From assembly GCA_028707105.1 (NCBI GenBank), contig JAQTUY010000063.1, positions 1-6,184 of the forward strand: a stretch of 6,184 nucleotides of DNA, in the 5' to 3' direction. Of this stretch, positions 1 through 5,482 are shown piece after piece. The notes beneath the pieces were generated by a model. That model searched no databases. It was not told the origin of the DNA and worked only from the letters and a program-made list of their open reading frames with translations. The translations under genes and the position numbers were made by a program. The number at the start of each line of letters is the position of its first letter. The stretch's first letter is position 1. This DNA is from Candidatus Omnitrophota bacterium. Its GTDB lineage: Bacteria; Omnitrophota; Koll11; Gygaellales; JAQTUY01.

Positions 1-194
1 ATAGAGTTGCCGGTTTTAACGCACCAGTCGATAAGAAATTTCAAGTCCGCCAAATCACCCACCCCGAGGCTGTTACGGGAATAAACCGAAAATAAAGGAA
101 CGACTACTCCGGCCCTGCGCCGCGCGCCGATCTTTTTCCATTTATCCACTGATATGGTTTTTTGCAAAGATCTTAAATTATCCTTACCCGGCAT
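1..194 (-). CDS. malQ: 4-alpha-glucanotransferase (amylomaltase), N-terminal part only
   Basis: Only the first 64 codons are in the window; the gene runs off the left edge. The translation starts MPGKDNLRSLQKTISVDKW. Residues 25-57 (RRRAGVVVPLFSVYSRNSLG followed by VGDLADLKFLIDW) match the conserved opening strand of GH77 enzymes, where a 'G-x-x-x-P-L-F-S ... G-x-G-D ... L-x-D-W' pattern begins the TIM barrel. GH77 enzymes transfer alpha-1,4-glucan segments between malto-oligosaccharides in the cytoplasm, in glycogen or maltodextrin metabolism. The ATG at 194-192 is preceded by a perfect AGGAGG (208-203) at 8 bases, which supports this start. That Shine-Dalgarno overlaps the trpB stop codon and the gap is only 12 bases, so malQ is probably cotranscribed with trpB. 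The catalytic residues lie outside the window and cannot be checked. Confidence 0.85.
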   Translation of the reverse strand, partial: MPGKDNLRSLQKTISVDKWKKIGARRRAGVVVPLFSVYSRNSLGVGDLADLKFLIDWCVKTGNS

Positions 195-202
195 GATACC
201 AG

Positions 203-208
203 CCTCCT
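203..208 (-). promoter_or_regulatory. Shine-Dalgarno of malQ overlapping the trpB stop
   Basis: The minus strand reads AATAGGAGGCTGGTATCATG. The TAG stop of trpB (209-207) overlaps the AGGAGG, and the malQ ATG follows 8 bases later. Ribosomes finishing trpB would therefore sit on the malQ initiation site, so translational coupling is likely. Confidence 0.75.
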
Positions 209-1553
209 ATTCACCAATCCTGGGTATTTTATTTAGCGCTTCCTTGATCTTTTTCTCCGGGTGGTCATAATCGCCCAGCTTTCCTTCAAGATAAGCGTCA
301 TAAGCGGATAGGTCAAAATGGCCGTGCCCGCTGTAATTAAATACAATACATTGTTCTTTATTTTTTTTGGCCTCTTCGATCACGCACTTTAAAGCATGAC
401 ATGTTTCAGGAGCAGGTAAAAATCCTTCGGTGCGGGCAAATAGCACTCCGGCTTCAAAAACGGGGTTCTGATGATACGCCTTGGCTTCTATCAGTCCTTC
501 TTTAACTAAAGCGCACAACACGGGCGCGGCGCCGTGATAGCGCAGCCCGCCGGCGTGAATGGCTTCGGGCACAAAACTATGCCCCAGAGTATACATCTTG
601 ACCAACGGCGTTAAGCGCGCGATATCCCCGAAATCATACATATAGGCCCCTTTTGTAAGGGTCGGGCAGGCTGTCGGTTCGACCCCGATCATCCGGATCT
701 TCCTGCCTTTTAATTTATCCCGGACAAAGGGAAAAACAAAACCCGCGAAATTGCTCCCTCCTCCGACGCATCCTATCAAAACATCAGGTTTTTCGCCGAT
801 CATCTCCAGCTGTTTCTTGGCTTCCAGCCCGACGATAGTCTGATGCATGAGAACGTGGTTTAAAACGCTGCCCAGGGAATACTTGGCGTCATCATGCGTC
901 GCGGCATCCTCGACTGCCTCAGAAATAGCGATCCCTAAGCTGCCCGGCGAATCGGGATTTTCTTTTAATACGCTCCTGCCTGATTTGGTCAACTTGGTCG
1001 GAGAAGCAAAAACCTCCGATCCCCAGATATGCATCAGGGATTTACGGTAAGGCTTCTGATAATAGCTGGCTTTGACCATATATACCGTGCATTTTAATTT
1101 AAGCAGGTTACAGGCGAAAGATAAAGCCGAACCCCATTGGCCCGCGCCTGTTTCAGTACATATTCTTTTTACACCTTCTTTTTTATTATAATACGCCTGG
1201 GCTATGGCGGTATTCAGCTTATGGCTTCCGGCAGGGCTGACGCTTTCATTCTTATAATAGATCCTGGACTTGGTCTTCAGCGCCTTTTCCAGCCTGACCG
1301 CGCGGATCAGGGGCGTTGGACGGTATATCCGGTAGACATCCCGTATGCCGTCCGGTATATCGATCCATCTTTCACTGCTTAATTCCTGTCTGATCAAAGA
1401 CATCGGAAAGATCGGGGCCAGATCTTTGGGCTGGAGGGGTTTGCCGGTCCCGGGATGAAGATACGGCGGAAGCGGCTCAGGCAGGTCCGGCAGGATATTA
1501 TACCATCTTGTCGGAATATCTTTTTGCGAAAGCAATACCTTATCCTTATCCAT
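207..1553 (-). CDS. trpB: Tryptophan synthase beta chain, TrpB2 type (PLP-dependent)
   Basis: This 448-residue protein is a fold-type II PLP enzyme of the TrpB2 branch (COG1350-like), which is longer than the usual ~400-residue TrpB1 of trpAB operons. The long N-terminal region ([18 protein letters not shown], residues 17-34) is typical of that branch. The Schiff-base lysine is K112 in GSHKLN, the catalytic glutamate is E134 in TETGAGQWG, and the glycine-rich phosphate loop is GGGSN at 264-268. The C-terminal cofactor loop reads NYSGHGHFD (406-414), where TrpB1 usually has a GRGDKD-like motif. The family condenses indole with L-serine to give tryptophan in the cytoplasm; TrpB2 members often act without a tight TrpA complex, and some are proposed to salvage indole. 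No trpA or other trp gene lies in the window. The ATG follows the ferritin-like stop by 2 bases and has an AAGGAG at 1569-1564. The physiological reaction is inferred. Confidence 0.88.
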   Translation of the reverse strand: MDKDKVLLSQKDIPTRWYNILPDLPEPLPPYLHPGTGKPLQPKDLAPIFPMSLIRQELSSERWIDIPDGIRDVYRIYRPTPLIRAVRLEKALKTKSRIYYKNESVSPAGSHKLNTAIAQAYYNKKEGVKRICTETGAGQWGSALSFACNLLKLKCTVYMVKASYYQKPYRKSLMHIWGSEVFASPTKLTKSGRSVLKENPDSPGSLGIAISEAVEDAATHDDAKYSLGSVLNHVLMHQTIVGLEAKKQLEMIGEKPDVLIGCVGGGSNFAGFVFPFVRDKLKGRKIRMIGVEPTACPTLTKGAYMYDFGDIARLTPLVKMYTLGHSFVPEAIHAGGLRYHGAAPVLCALVKEGLIEAKAYHQNPVFEAGVLFARTEGFLPAPETCHALKCVIEEAKKNKEQCIVFNYSGHGHFDLSAYDAYLEGKLGDYDHPEKKIKEALNKIPRIGE

Positions 1554-1555
1554 CT

Positions 1556-2032
1556 TTAGCCGTCTCCTTTCTTGATCATGTTTGAAAATTTACTTAACTG
1601 TTCCCGGTGCCGGGCTGTCGCCTGGCCGAGGTCAAATACCAGCCGCTGAAATGTCAGCGAATCGCCCTTACAGGCCTCAAACCATTTATTCTCGATCATG
1701 GAATTCTCAATGTCGTTAGCGATGAAGAAAGCCTCCGATGCCAGAACAGGCTTCGCCTTGGCTTTAGCCGCCTGCCCATCCACATAATCGATAAAGGTTT
1801 CTACTGCGTCATCGCTGATGCGCGTCCAGTCAAAGTAAGAGATCTCATCTTTCATCTTATCCTCTACCTCACGGATCCACCGCGCGTGGTCGAGCTCCTC
1901 CACGGAAAGCCCGGCCCAGAAATCCTTATGCTCGGCAAACTTATCGGCGTAAACGCCGTAAAGCCTGCTTATCGCTTCTTCACTGGCAGCCAGCATTTCC
2001 ATCATCTTGACCTGACTTTCTAATGCGCCCAT
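1556..2032 (-). CDS. Ferritin/rubrerythrin-like four-helix protein
   Basis: This is a 158-residue, all-helical, soluble protein with no rubredoxin-type cysteine motif. The first helix pair carries the expected diiron residues: E18/E19 in [14 protein letters not shown] and an ExxH (E46-L-D-H49) in [10 protein letters not shown]. The second half has acidic candidates E109 and E114 ([12 protein letters not shown]) and H142 in ATARHREQL. The glutamate expected three residues before H142 is absent (T139), so the metal site may be incomplete or use E144. Ferritin-like proteins of this size usually bind diiron and reduce peroxide or handle iron, but the branch cannot be settled by eye. The ATG is preceded by GGAGG at 8 bases. 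Upstream lies a 59-residue protein that aligns without gaps to its first half, and downstream trpB begins 2 bases after the stop. The fold is well supported, while the activity is inferred. Confidence 0.75.
   Translation of the reverse strand: MGALESQVKMMEMLAASEEAISRLYGVYADKFAEHKDFWAGLSVEELDHARWIREVEDKMKDEISYFDWTRISDDAVETFIDYVDGQAAKAKAKPVLASEAFFIANDIENSMIENKWFEACKGDSLTFQRLVFDLGQATARHREQLSKFSNMIKKGDG
1564..1569 (-). promoter_or_regulatory. Shine-Dalgarno of trpB inside the ferritin-like gene
   Basis: AAGGAG on the minus strand lies within the last codons of the upstream ferritin-like gene, 10 bases before the trpB ATG at 1553. The two genes are separated by only 2 bases (TAA-AG-ATG), so they almost certainly share a transcript and are probably translationally coupled. 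Confidence 0.7.
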
Positions 2033-2067
2033 TGTTAGACCCTCCGGCTATTTTTTCGGCCGTCTTT

Positions 2068-2089
2068 AATAAACTAACAGGAGTTTATT
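2068..2089 (-). repeat. Intercistronic hairpin at the end of the half-ferritin gene
   Basis: The minus strand contains a perfect 8-base inverted repeat, AATAAACT and AGTTTATT, separated by the 6-base loop CCTGTT. The TAA stop of the 59-residue gene lies inside the left arm. The stem is A/T-rich and no T tract follows, so it is not a normal intrinsic terminator. It could mark an mRNA processing or stability site between two cotranscribed ferritin-like genes. Chance is also possible in such A/T-rich sequence. Confidence 0.4.
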
Positions 2090-2264
2090 CCCTGGTCAAT
2101 TTGGCGATCTCGTTCTCAAGCAGCCTCTTATGTTTCTGCTCTTCTCCTATCAAGAAATCCAGTGTTTCTCTTACCGCGGGATTCTCGGTAACTAATTTTG
2201 TATACATCTCTAAACTGGCCATTTCCTGTCCTAAGGCCAATTTTAACGCTTCTACGGGTATCAT
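2085..2264 (-). CDS. Half-ferritin: 59-residue two-helix rubrerythrin-like protein
   Basis: This short gene starts at ATG 2264 and ends at TAA 2087-2085. It begins MIPVEALKLALGQEMASLEM and ends ENEIAKLTRE. It is predicted to form two helices joined near N28-P29. The diiron half-site pattern is E14, Y21 and E41-E42-x-x-H45. Each of these positions is exactly four less than E18, Y25 and E45-E46-x-x-H49 of the downstream 158-residue protein, so the two align without gaps over this region. A two-helix protein would have to dimerise to build a four-helix bundle, as encapsulated ferritins do. The start is firm, with AGGAGG at 2276-2271, 6 bases before the ATG, and a promoter just upstream. It is the first gene of the left-hand unit. 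Its role in iron or peroxide handling is inferred from fold and neighbour. Confidence 0.8.
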   Translation of the reverse strand: MIPVEALKLALGQEMASLEMYTKLVTENPAVRETLDFLIGEEQKHKRLLENEIAKLTRE

Positions 2265-2292
2265 CGGCCACCTCCTCGAATATATGATCCGA

Positions 2293-2307
2293 TTTTAATA
2301 ATTATAC
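2293..2307 (-). promoter_or_regulatory. Possible PerR/Fur-type operator overlapping the -10 box
   Basis: The minus strand reads GTATAATTATTAAAA. Against the PerR consensus as I recall it (TTATAATnATTATAA), 12 of the 14 specified positions match, with one mismatch per half. It overlaps the -10 element and the expected transcription start of a unit encoding two ferritin/rubrerythrin-like proteins, which are classic targets of PerR-type repressors. Much of the match is shared with the TATAAT box, so chance is a real alternative. No regulator gene is in the window. Confidence 0.35.
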
Positions 2308-2328
2308 ACCTTTCTCCGATTAGCGCAA
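2301..2328 (-). promoter_or_regulatory. Sigma-70-type promoter of the ferritin-trpB-malQ unit
   Basis: On the minus strand a perfect TATAAT (2306-2301) follows a weak TTGCGC -35 element (2328-2323; 3 of 6 consensus positions) with a 16-base spacer. The predicted start is near 2294, giving a leader of about 30 bases before the half-ferritin ATG and its AGGAGG. This lies in the only intergenic gap above 100 bases, where a new transcription unit would be expected. The poor -35 suggests a weak or activated promoter. Confidence 0.6.
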
Positions 2329-2349
2329 GAACCAACCGCGCGCGCTAAT
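2319..2349 (-). repeat. Perfect 8-base inverted repeat covering the -35 region
   Basis: The arms ATTAGCGC (2349-2342) and GCGCTAAT (2326-2319) are perfect complements separated by 15 bases. The right arm contains most of the proposed -35 hexamer. Neither strand has a T tract after the repeat, which argues against an intrinsic terminator and leaves an operator for a dimeric regulator, or a factor-dependent 3' hairpin for the upstream unit. A (CG)4 run sits at 2337-2344, partly within the left arm. Confidence 0.4.
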
Positions 2350-2372
2350 ATGATAACTGCGCCTGTTTACCC

Positions 2373-2573
2373 TTATTTTTTCAATGAAATAAATATGCCG
2401 GTCAAAAAAACGGCGGAGGCGGCAAAACCAAGGATCCCCGCTATTATGTAACCGCAGGTCTTAAGCCAGCGTTCATGGACTTTGCGATTGGCAAACAGCA
2501 CGAAATAACCTGCCGAAAGCAATAGCCCCATATAGATCAGCGTGGTCATCCAGAAAAACCTGAGCGCCCCCAT
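2373..2573 (-). CDS. Small two-helix inner-membrane protein, unknown function
   Basis: The 66-residue product starts MGALRFFWMTTLIYMGLLLS and has two hydrophobic segments, about residues 8-28 and 41-63. They are joined by a basic loop (NRKVHERWLKT, 29-39), and the chain ends SLKK. By the positive-inside rule the loop is probably cytoplasmic. I recognise no family. The ATG follows a G-rich Shine-Dalgarno-like stretch (GAGGGGGG) by about 6 bases. It lies 33 bases downstream of the M48 protease gene on the same strand and appears to be the last gene of the right-hand unit, since the promoter for the next unit follows its stop. It may be an accessory to the membrane protease, but position is the only evidence. 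Confidence 0.65.
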   Translation of the reverse strand: MGALRFFWMTTLIYMGLLLSAGYFVLFANRKVHERWLKTCGYIIAGILGFAASAVFLTGIFISLKK

Positions 2574-2606
2574 ATCATTCCCCCCTCTTATCGACGTTAA
2601 CTCCCG

Positions 2607-4271
2607 TTAATTCCCGCTCCTTACCTTCTCCGATAAATACTGCAATATCTCCATTTCATCCTTATCGAACCAGATCTTCCGGCAGCTCTGGCACTTGTCG
2701 ACCTGAACCGGGAAGCCGTACGAGAAAAAACCCCGCATCATCTTGACCTTGCATTCGGGGCAGTTAAAACTATACGCCACCTTAAAAGTGTCCTTGGCGA
2801 TACCTTTCGAATATTCCCGTAATAGAGCCTCGGCGGATCTGGCTATTTCCGGGCCGAACGCGAAATCCTCCCTGGTTATTATGCGCAAAATGACATCACT
2901 CCCCGCCAGGATCCCGCCGCAATAGCCGCACCGGGCAATCGGCGCGCCCTCATAAAGCGCTTCAGTAAGAGGCTGTTTGCATACCGGACAATCCTCGCCA
3001 TCCTTTATTTCCCTGTCCTCGCCGAGGAGTTTTTCCTTAAAAAGCCGGTAGAGATCCTTATCCTCTGAAGCGTGCTCAATAATATTTTCTCCGGTCTTAG
3101 ACACCCAGGAATTCGGGCTCAGACCCATGGTAAAAAGTTCGTCCGGGCCAAAAGGCCCTTTCCAATCGTCATCTTTATACAAAAGCCACTCTTTATTGCC
3201 AGGGGTATCTTTCAATTCAACTATGCCCTTCTCCGCCGTCAAGCGGACTTTCGGCTTGACCCCTGTTTTCAGAGCCGTCATATCGCTATGCGCCATGCCC
3301 AGCAGTATCATCAGACGCCTTAGAGTAGGAGGATGGGTAGAGAACAGATCGGAAACCAACCCCCCTCTTTCCTCCAGGTTGTTATAATCGGGGCTCATGA
3401 TAAAGATCGGAGCCAGTGAATCCGACACGCCGCCTACGCCCCTCCACCCCCTGGAAATAATATAGAGCGCCTCGGCAAAAGAGATAGGATTACGGGTCAG
3501 CTTTACCGCTACCGCGTCCGCGCGGTACTCCTGCTGACGCGAAAGGAACATATTCAACAACAGGCTGACCAGCTGAGTTATGGAAAGAATGACATAAAGA
3601 ACGGCTAAATACGCGATCGGGGCTCCGCCTTCCCGCCTACCCCGGCCATTAGAAGTAAACCTAAGCGCCTTGGTTATCCCCTCGAGCAGGGCGGCATAAA
3701 CGGCAAATAATGAACAAGTAACGGTATTGGTAAGGCTATCCTCAGAGACAATATGCGCAGCCTCGTGAGCGACCACAGCCTCCAATTGGCCCCTGTTTAA
3801 TCTTCCCAGGAGCCCTTCAGTTATCCCGATCACCGCGCCGCCCCGCAGATCCGAGACAGCAAAAGCGTTTAATCCGGAGATCGGGACTATGCGGGGCCGT
3901 ATTTGTTTGATATTGCCGGTCGCGACGCAAACTTCTTCGATAACATTTTTAAAAACCTGGTGATAAGCATCTTTAAGGTCGAGTTCCCCGGCTCCGATAA
4001 GACGAAGTATCCTTTCTATCATATTATTGGTGGAAAAATACCAGTGCCCCAACGCGACGATCAAGGCGAAGGCGAATACCATCAACGATTCTTTAAGGGA
4101 GAAAACTGCGGCATGCCGGTAGGCTAAAGACTCAAACTGGATGAAGAAGAACAATTTCGTGACTGTCCAAAGGGCTTGGGCCACGATAAAATAGAAAAGG
4201 ACCAGGAAGACAAACACCCACTTGATTACGTATGTCTTGCGCCTTTCTATTTCAATGAATGAATAAGGCAT
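2607..4271 (-). CDS. HtpX-like M48 membrane metalloprotease with GYF_2-like and double zinc-ribbon C-terminus
   Basis: The protein has 554 residues against about 280-300 for HtpX. Two N-terminal membrane helices (about 17-40 and 58-80) precede the M48 zinc site HEAAH at 169-173. Hydrophobic segments at about 182-200 and 217-243 follow, then the third ligand E248 in RQQEYRADAVA and the family STHPP motif at 311-315. This is the HtpX layout, an inner-membrane endopeptidase with a cytoplasmic active site that degrades damaged membrane proteins. The extra C-terminus contains a GYF_2/DUF4339-like segment (WLLYKDDDWKGPFGPDEL, 362-379). Two zf-TFIIB-like ribbons follow: C428/C431/C448/C451 (CPVC...CGYCGG) and C504/C507/C527/C530 (CPEC...CQSC, then IWFDKDEMEIL). 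These probably bind substrates or partners. The ATG lies 9 bases after the lemA stop with only AAGG as Shine-Dalgarno, so coupling to lemA is likely. No catalytic residue is missing. Confidence 0.88.
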   Translation of the reverse strand: MPYSFIEIERRKTYVIKWVFVFLVLFYFIVAQALWTVTKLFFFIQFESLAYRHAAVFSLKESLMVFAFALIVALGHWYFSTNNMIERILRLIGAGELDLKDAYHQVFKNVIEEVCVATGNIKQIRPRIVPISGLNAFAVSDLRGGAVIGITEGLLGRLNRGQLEAVVAHEAAHIVSEDSLTNTVTCSLFAVYAALLEGITKALRFTSNGRGRREGGAPIAYLAVLYVILSITQLVSLLLNMFLSRQQEYRADAVAVKLTRNPISFAEALYIISRGWRGVGGVSDSLAPIFIMSPDYNNLEERGGLVSDLFSTHPPTLRRLMILLGMAHSDMTALKTGVKPKVRLTAEKGIVELKDTPGNKEWLLYKDDDWKGPFGPDELFTMGLSPNSWVSKTGENIIEHASEDKDLYRLFKEKLLGEDREIKDGEDCPVCKQPLTEALYEGAPIARCGYCGGILAGSDVILRIITREDFAFGPEIARSAEALLREYSKGIAKDTFKVAYSFNCPECKVKMMRGFFSYGFPVQVDKCQSCRKIWFDKDEMEILQYLSEKVRSGN

Positions 4272-4280
4272 TTAGAGGCC

Positions 4281-4838
4281 TTAAAAGGTCACCTTCGGAG
4301 GCTCTTTCTCCGCCATATCCGAAAGCTCAAAGAGCAGCTCATCCCTGAAATTAAACATCGGAGCTATGGTATTAGTCGGAAAAGTATGGATAGCGGTATT
4401 ATAGAGGGTAGCCTCGTCATTGTAAAACTGGCGGGAGAACGCTATTTTATTTTCAGTGGTAGTCAACTCTTCCTGAAGCTTGAGCATATTCTGGTTAGCT
4501 TTTAGATCAGGGTATCTTTCCACGACCGCGAACAGGGACTTTAAAGTCTGGGTCAGGAAATTTTCCGCTTCCTGCTTATCTTTTATCCCGCTTGCCTGCG
4601 CCGCCTGGGTGCGGGCCTTGATCACATTCTCCAGGGTCTCCTTCTCGAATTTCATATAACCCTTAGCTACCTCGACCAGGTTTGGTATAAGGTCATGCCT
4701 TCTCTTCAGCTGCACGTCTATCTGCGCCCAGGCGTTCTTGACCCTGAACCTAAGCTGGATCAGCGTATTATAGATGAACGCGACGCTGACGAATAAGAAC
4801 CCCGCTAAAACCGCCAATAGCACCGCCAACATGACCAT
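4281..4838 (-). CDS. lemA: LemA family membrane protein
   Basis: This 185-residue protein has the standard LemA length and pattern. It has an N-terminal membrane helix (about 3-22), then YNTLIQLRFRVKNAWAQIDV at 23-42 continuing QLKRRHDLIPNLVEVAKGY to 61. A helical region follows with the conserved YPDLKANQNMLKLQEEL (109-125), TENKIAFSRQFYND (128-141) and YNTAIHTFP (146-154). LemA proteins are membrane-anchored helical bundles of unsettled molecular function that often sit next to M48 or HtpX-type proteases. Here the M48 gene begins 9 bases downstream, which supports a functional pair. The start is the ATG at 4838, five bases after a strong AAAGGAGG; a second ATG two codons later is possible but spaced less well. 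The preceding 36 bases (4839-4874) are rich in A and T and contain the palindrome AGCTTAAGCT. Confidence 0.93.
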   Translation of the reverse strand: MVMLAVLLAVLAGFLFVSVAFIYNTLIQLRFRVKNAWAQIDVQLKRRHDLIPNLVEVAKGYMKFEKETLENVIKARTQAAQASGIKDKQEAENFLTQTLKSLFAVVERYPDLKANQNMLKLQEELTTTENKIAFSRQFYNDEATLYNTAIHTFPTNTIAPMFNFRDELLFELSDMAEKEPPKVTF

Positions 4839-4874
4839 AATGCCCTCCTTTAAAAAGGGTTTTTTAAGCTTAAG

Positions 4875-5138
4875 CTAAAAATTCTTCTGAAGTATTTTCA
4901 TCGCCTTTCCCAGCGTATCGACCTGCGCCACTTGCAGGCAATTAGCCAGATCCCCGTCATAAATATAGACCTTGCCTTCCTTCTGGTCAAAAAAACCTAT
5001 CAGCCCCTCAGATGTCGTAAAGGGTATGACTCCGTCAAACGAACCGGGATTTGCTGAAGACGTTTTAACCTTAGAAAAAACCGTCAGCGATACAACAATG
5101 GCCAGAGCGGTCAACATAACCAGCATGGTATTTCTCAT
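4875..5138 (-). CDS. Small exported or membrane-anchored protein, unknown function
   Basis: The product has 87 residues. An N-terminal hydrophobic stretch (MRNTMLVMLTALAIVVSLTV, 1-20) looks like a signal peptide or signal anchor, with a possible cleavage near TSSA-N (26-30). The remainder is a short, probably beta-rich domain with GLIGFFDQKEGKVYIYDGDL (45-64) and a final helix-like LGKAMKILQ. The single cysteine is C67. The 'GKVYIYD' strand followed by a later 'Q-x-D-x-L-G-K' resembles small periplasmic proteins of uncultured bacteria, but I cannot name a family. The ATG at 5138 is chosen because GGAGG (5148-5144) lies 5 bases before it; an in-frame GTG two codons upstream overlaps that Shine-Dalgarno. 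The gene lies between DUF1805 and lemA in the envelope-related unit. Confidence 0.7.
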   Translation of the reverse strand: MRNTMLVMLTALAIVVSLTVFSKVKTSSANPGSFDGVIPFTTSEGLIGFFDQKEGKVYIYDGDLANCLQVAQVDTLGKAMKILQKNF

Positions 5139-5143
5139 ACGCA

Positions 5144-5148
5144 CCTCC
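5144..5148 (-). promoter_or_regulatory. Shine-Dalgarno that fixes the start of the 87-residue protein
   Basis: The minus strand reads CCGGAGGTGCGTATG. GGAGG is followed by 5 bases and then ATG (5138). The in-frame GTG at 5144-5142 begins within the Shine-Dalgarno itself and so cannot be the start served by it. Confidence 0.75.
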
Positions 5149-5183
5149 GGATATCAATGCCAGGCTCTTTAACTTGCTTTAAC

Positions 5184-5474
5184 TTACGCTATAAGTTTCA
5201 GGGCATCCTTGACCGGCTGACCGGGATAGAGGCCTGATCTCCCGGCCTTGCCGGTACAGGAATGCAGTTTAGCCTTTAACGCCTCCTCAATAGTGCGCGC
5301 GCCGATAAACTTCCCCGCGATATCGCCGGATCTCTGCGCCGAGAGCATATTCAGATAACCGCACATCAGATAACCCTTACTGCCCTTAAGGAGGATCAAA
5401 TTTTTGCTCAAAAGCCTGATCCAAAAAGCCTCGATATATTTGCCGCCCGTTTTTATTTTTTTATGTTTAAACAT
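5184..5474 (-). CDS. DUF1805 family protein (YunC-like)
   Basis: The 96-residue protein has no signal peptide or membrane helix. The core LILLKGSKGYLMCGYLNM (26-43) and the following GDIAGKFIGARTIEEAL (50-66) resemble the DUF1805/YunC family. Members carry a hydrophobic strand, a 'KG-x-x-GY-x-M-C-GYLN' turn and a conserved alpha/beta arrangement in about 95 residues. The C-terminus GLYPGQPVKDALKLI also fits, and C38 is the cysteine of the family motif. The function of the family is unknown to me, so I assign none. The gene starts 8 bases after the CsgG-like stop with no clear Shine-Dalgarno, and no in-frame start lies between that region and an upstream stop, so it probably relies on coupling. 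The start codon lies in the palindrome ATGTTTAAACAT (5463-5474). Confidence 0.75.
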   Translation of the reverse strand: MFKHKKIKTGGKYIEAFWIRLLSKNLILLKGSKGYLMCGYLNMLSAQRSGDIAGKFIGARTIEEALKAKLHSCTGKAGRSGLYPGQPVKDALKLIA

Positions 5475-5482
5475 CCGGTATG

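Noticed and set aside
1607..2023. A 138-codon open frame on the plus strand
   Set aside because: It lies antisense inside the ferritin-like gene, its product looks like no known family, and the minus-strand frame has conserved ligand motifs and good initiation signals.
2023..2298. A 91-codon open frame on the plus strand across the ferritin junction
   Set aside because: It is antisense to the half-ferritin gene, which has a perfect AGGAGG and a diiron half-site motif; the plus-strand product is a serine/phenylalanine-rich shadow.
2319..2349. Intrinsic terminator between the two transcription units
   Set aside because: The hairpin could form, but no run of T follows it on either strand, so I list it only as an inverted repeat.
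2587..2600. Short inverted repeat TTAAC/GTTAA after the M48 stop
   Set aside because: Arms of 5 bases with a 4-base loop are expected by chance and are not followed by a T tract.
4841..4868. RNA switch hiding the lemA Shine-Dalgarno
   Set aside because: CCTT and AAGG on the minus strand could pair with a small loop, but the stem is only about 4 bases and the stretch is low-complexity A/T, so it is too weak to call.
5142..5144. GTG at 5144 as the start of the 87-residue protein
   Set aside because: It begins inside the GGAGG Shine-Dalgarno, which is correctly spaced for the ATG at 5138.
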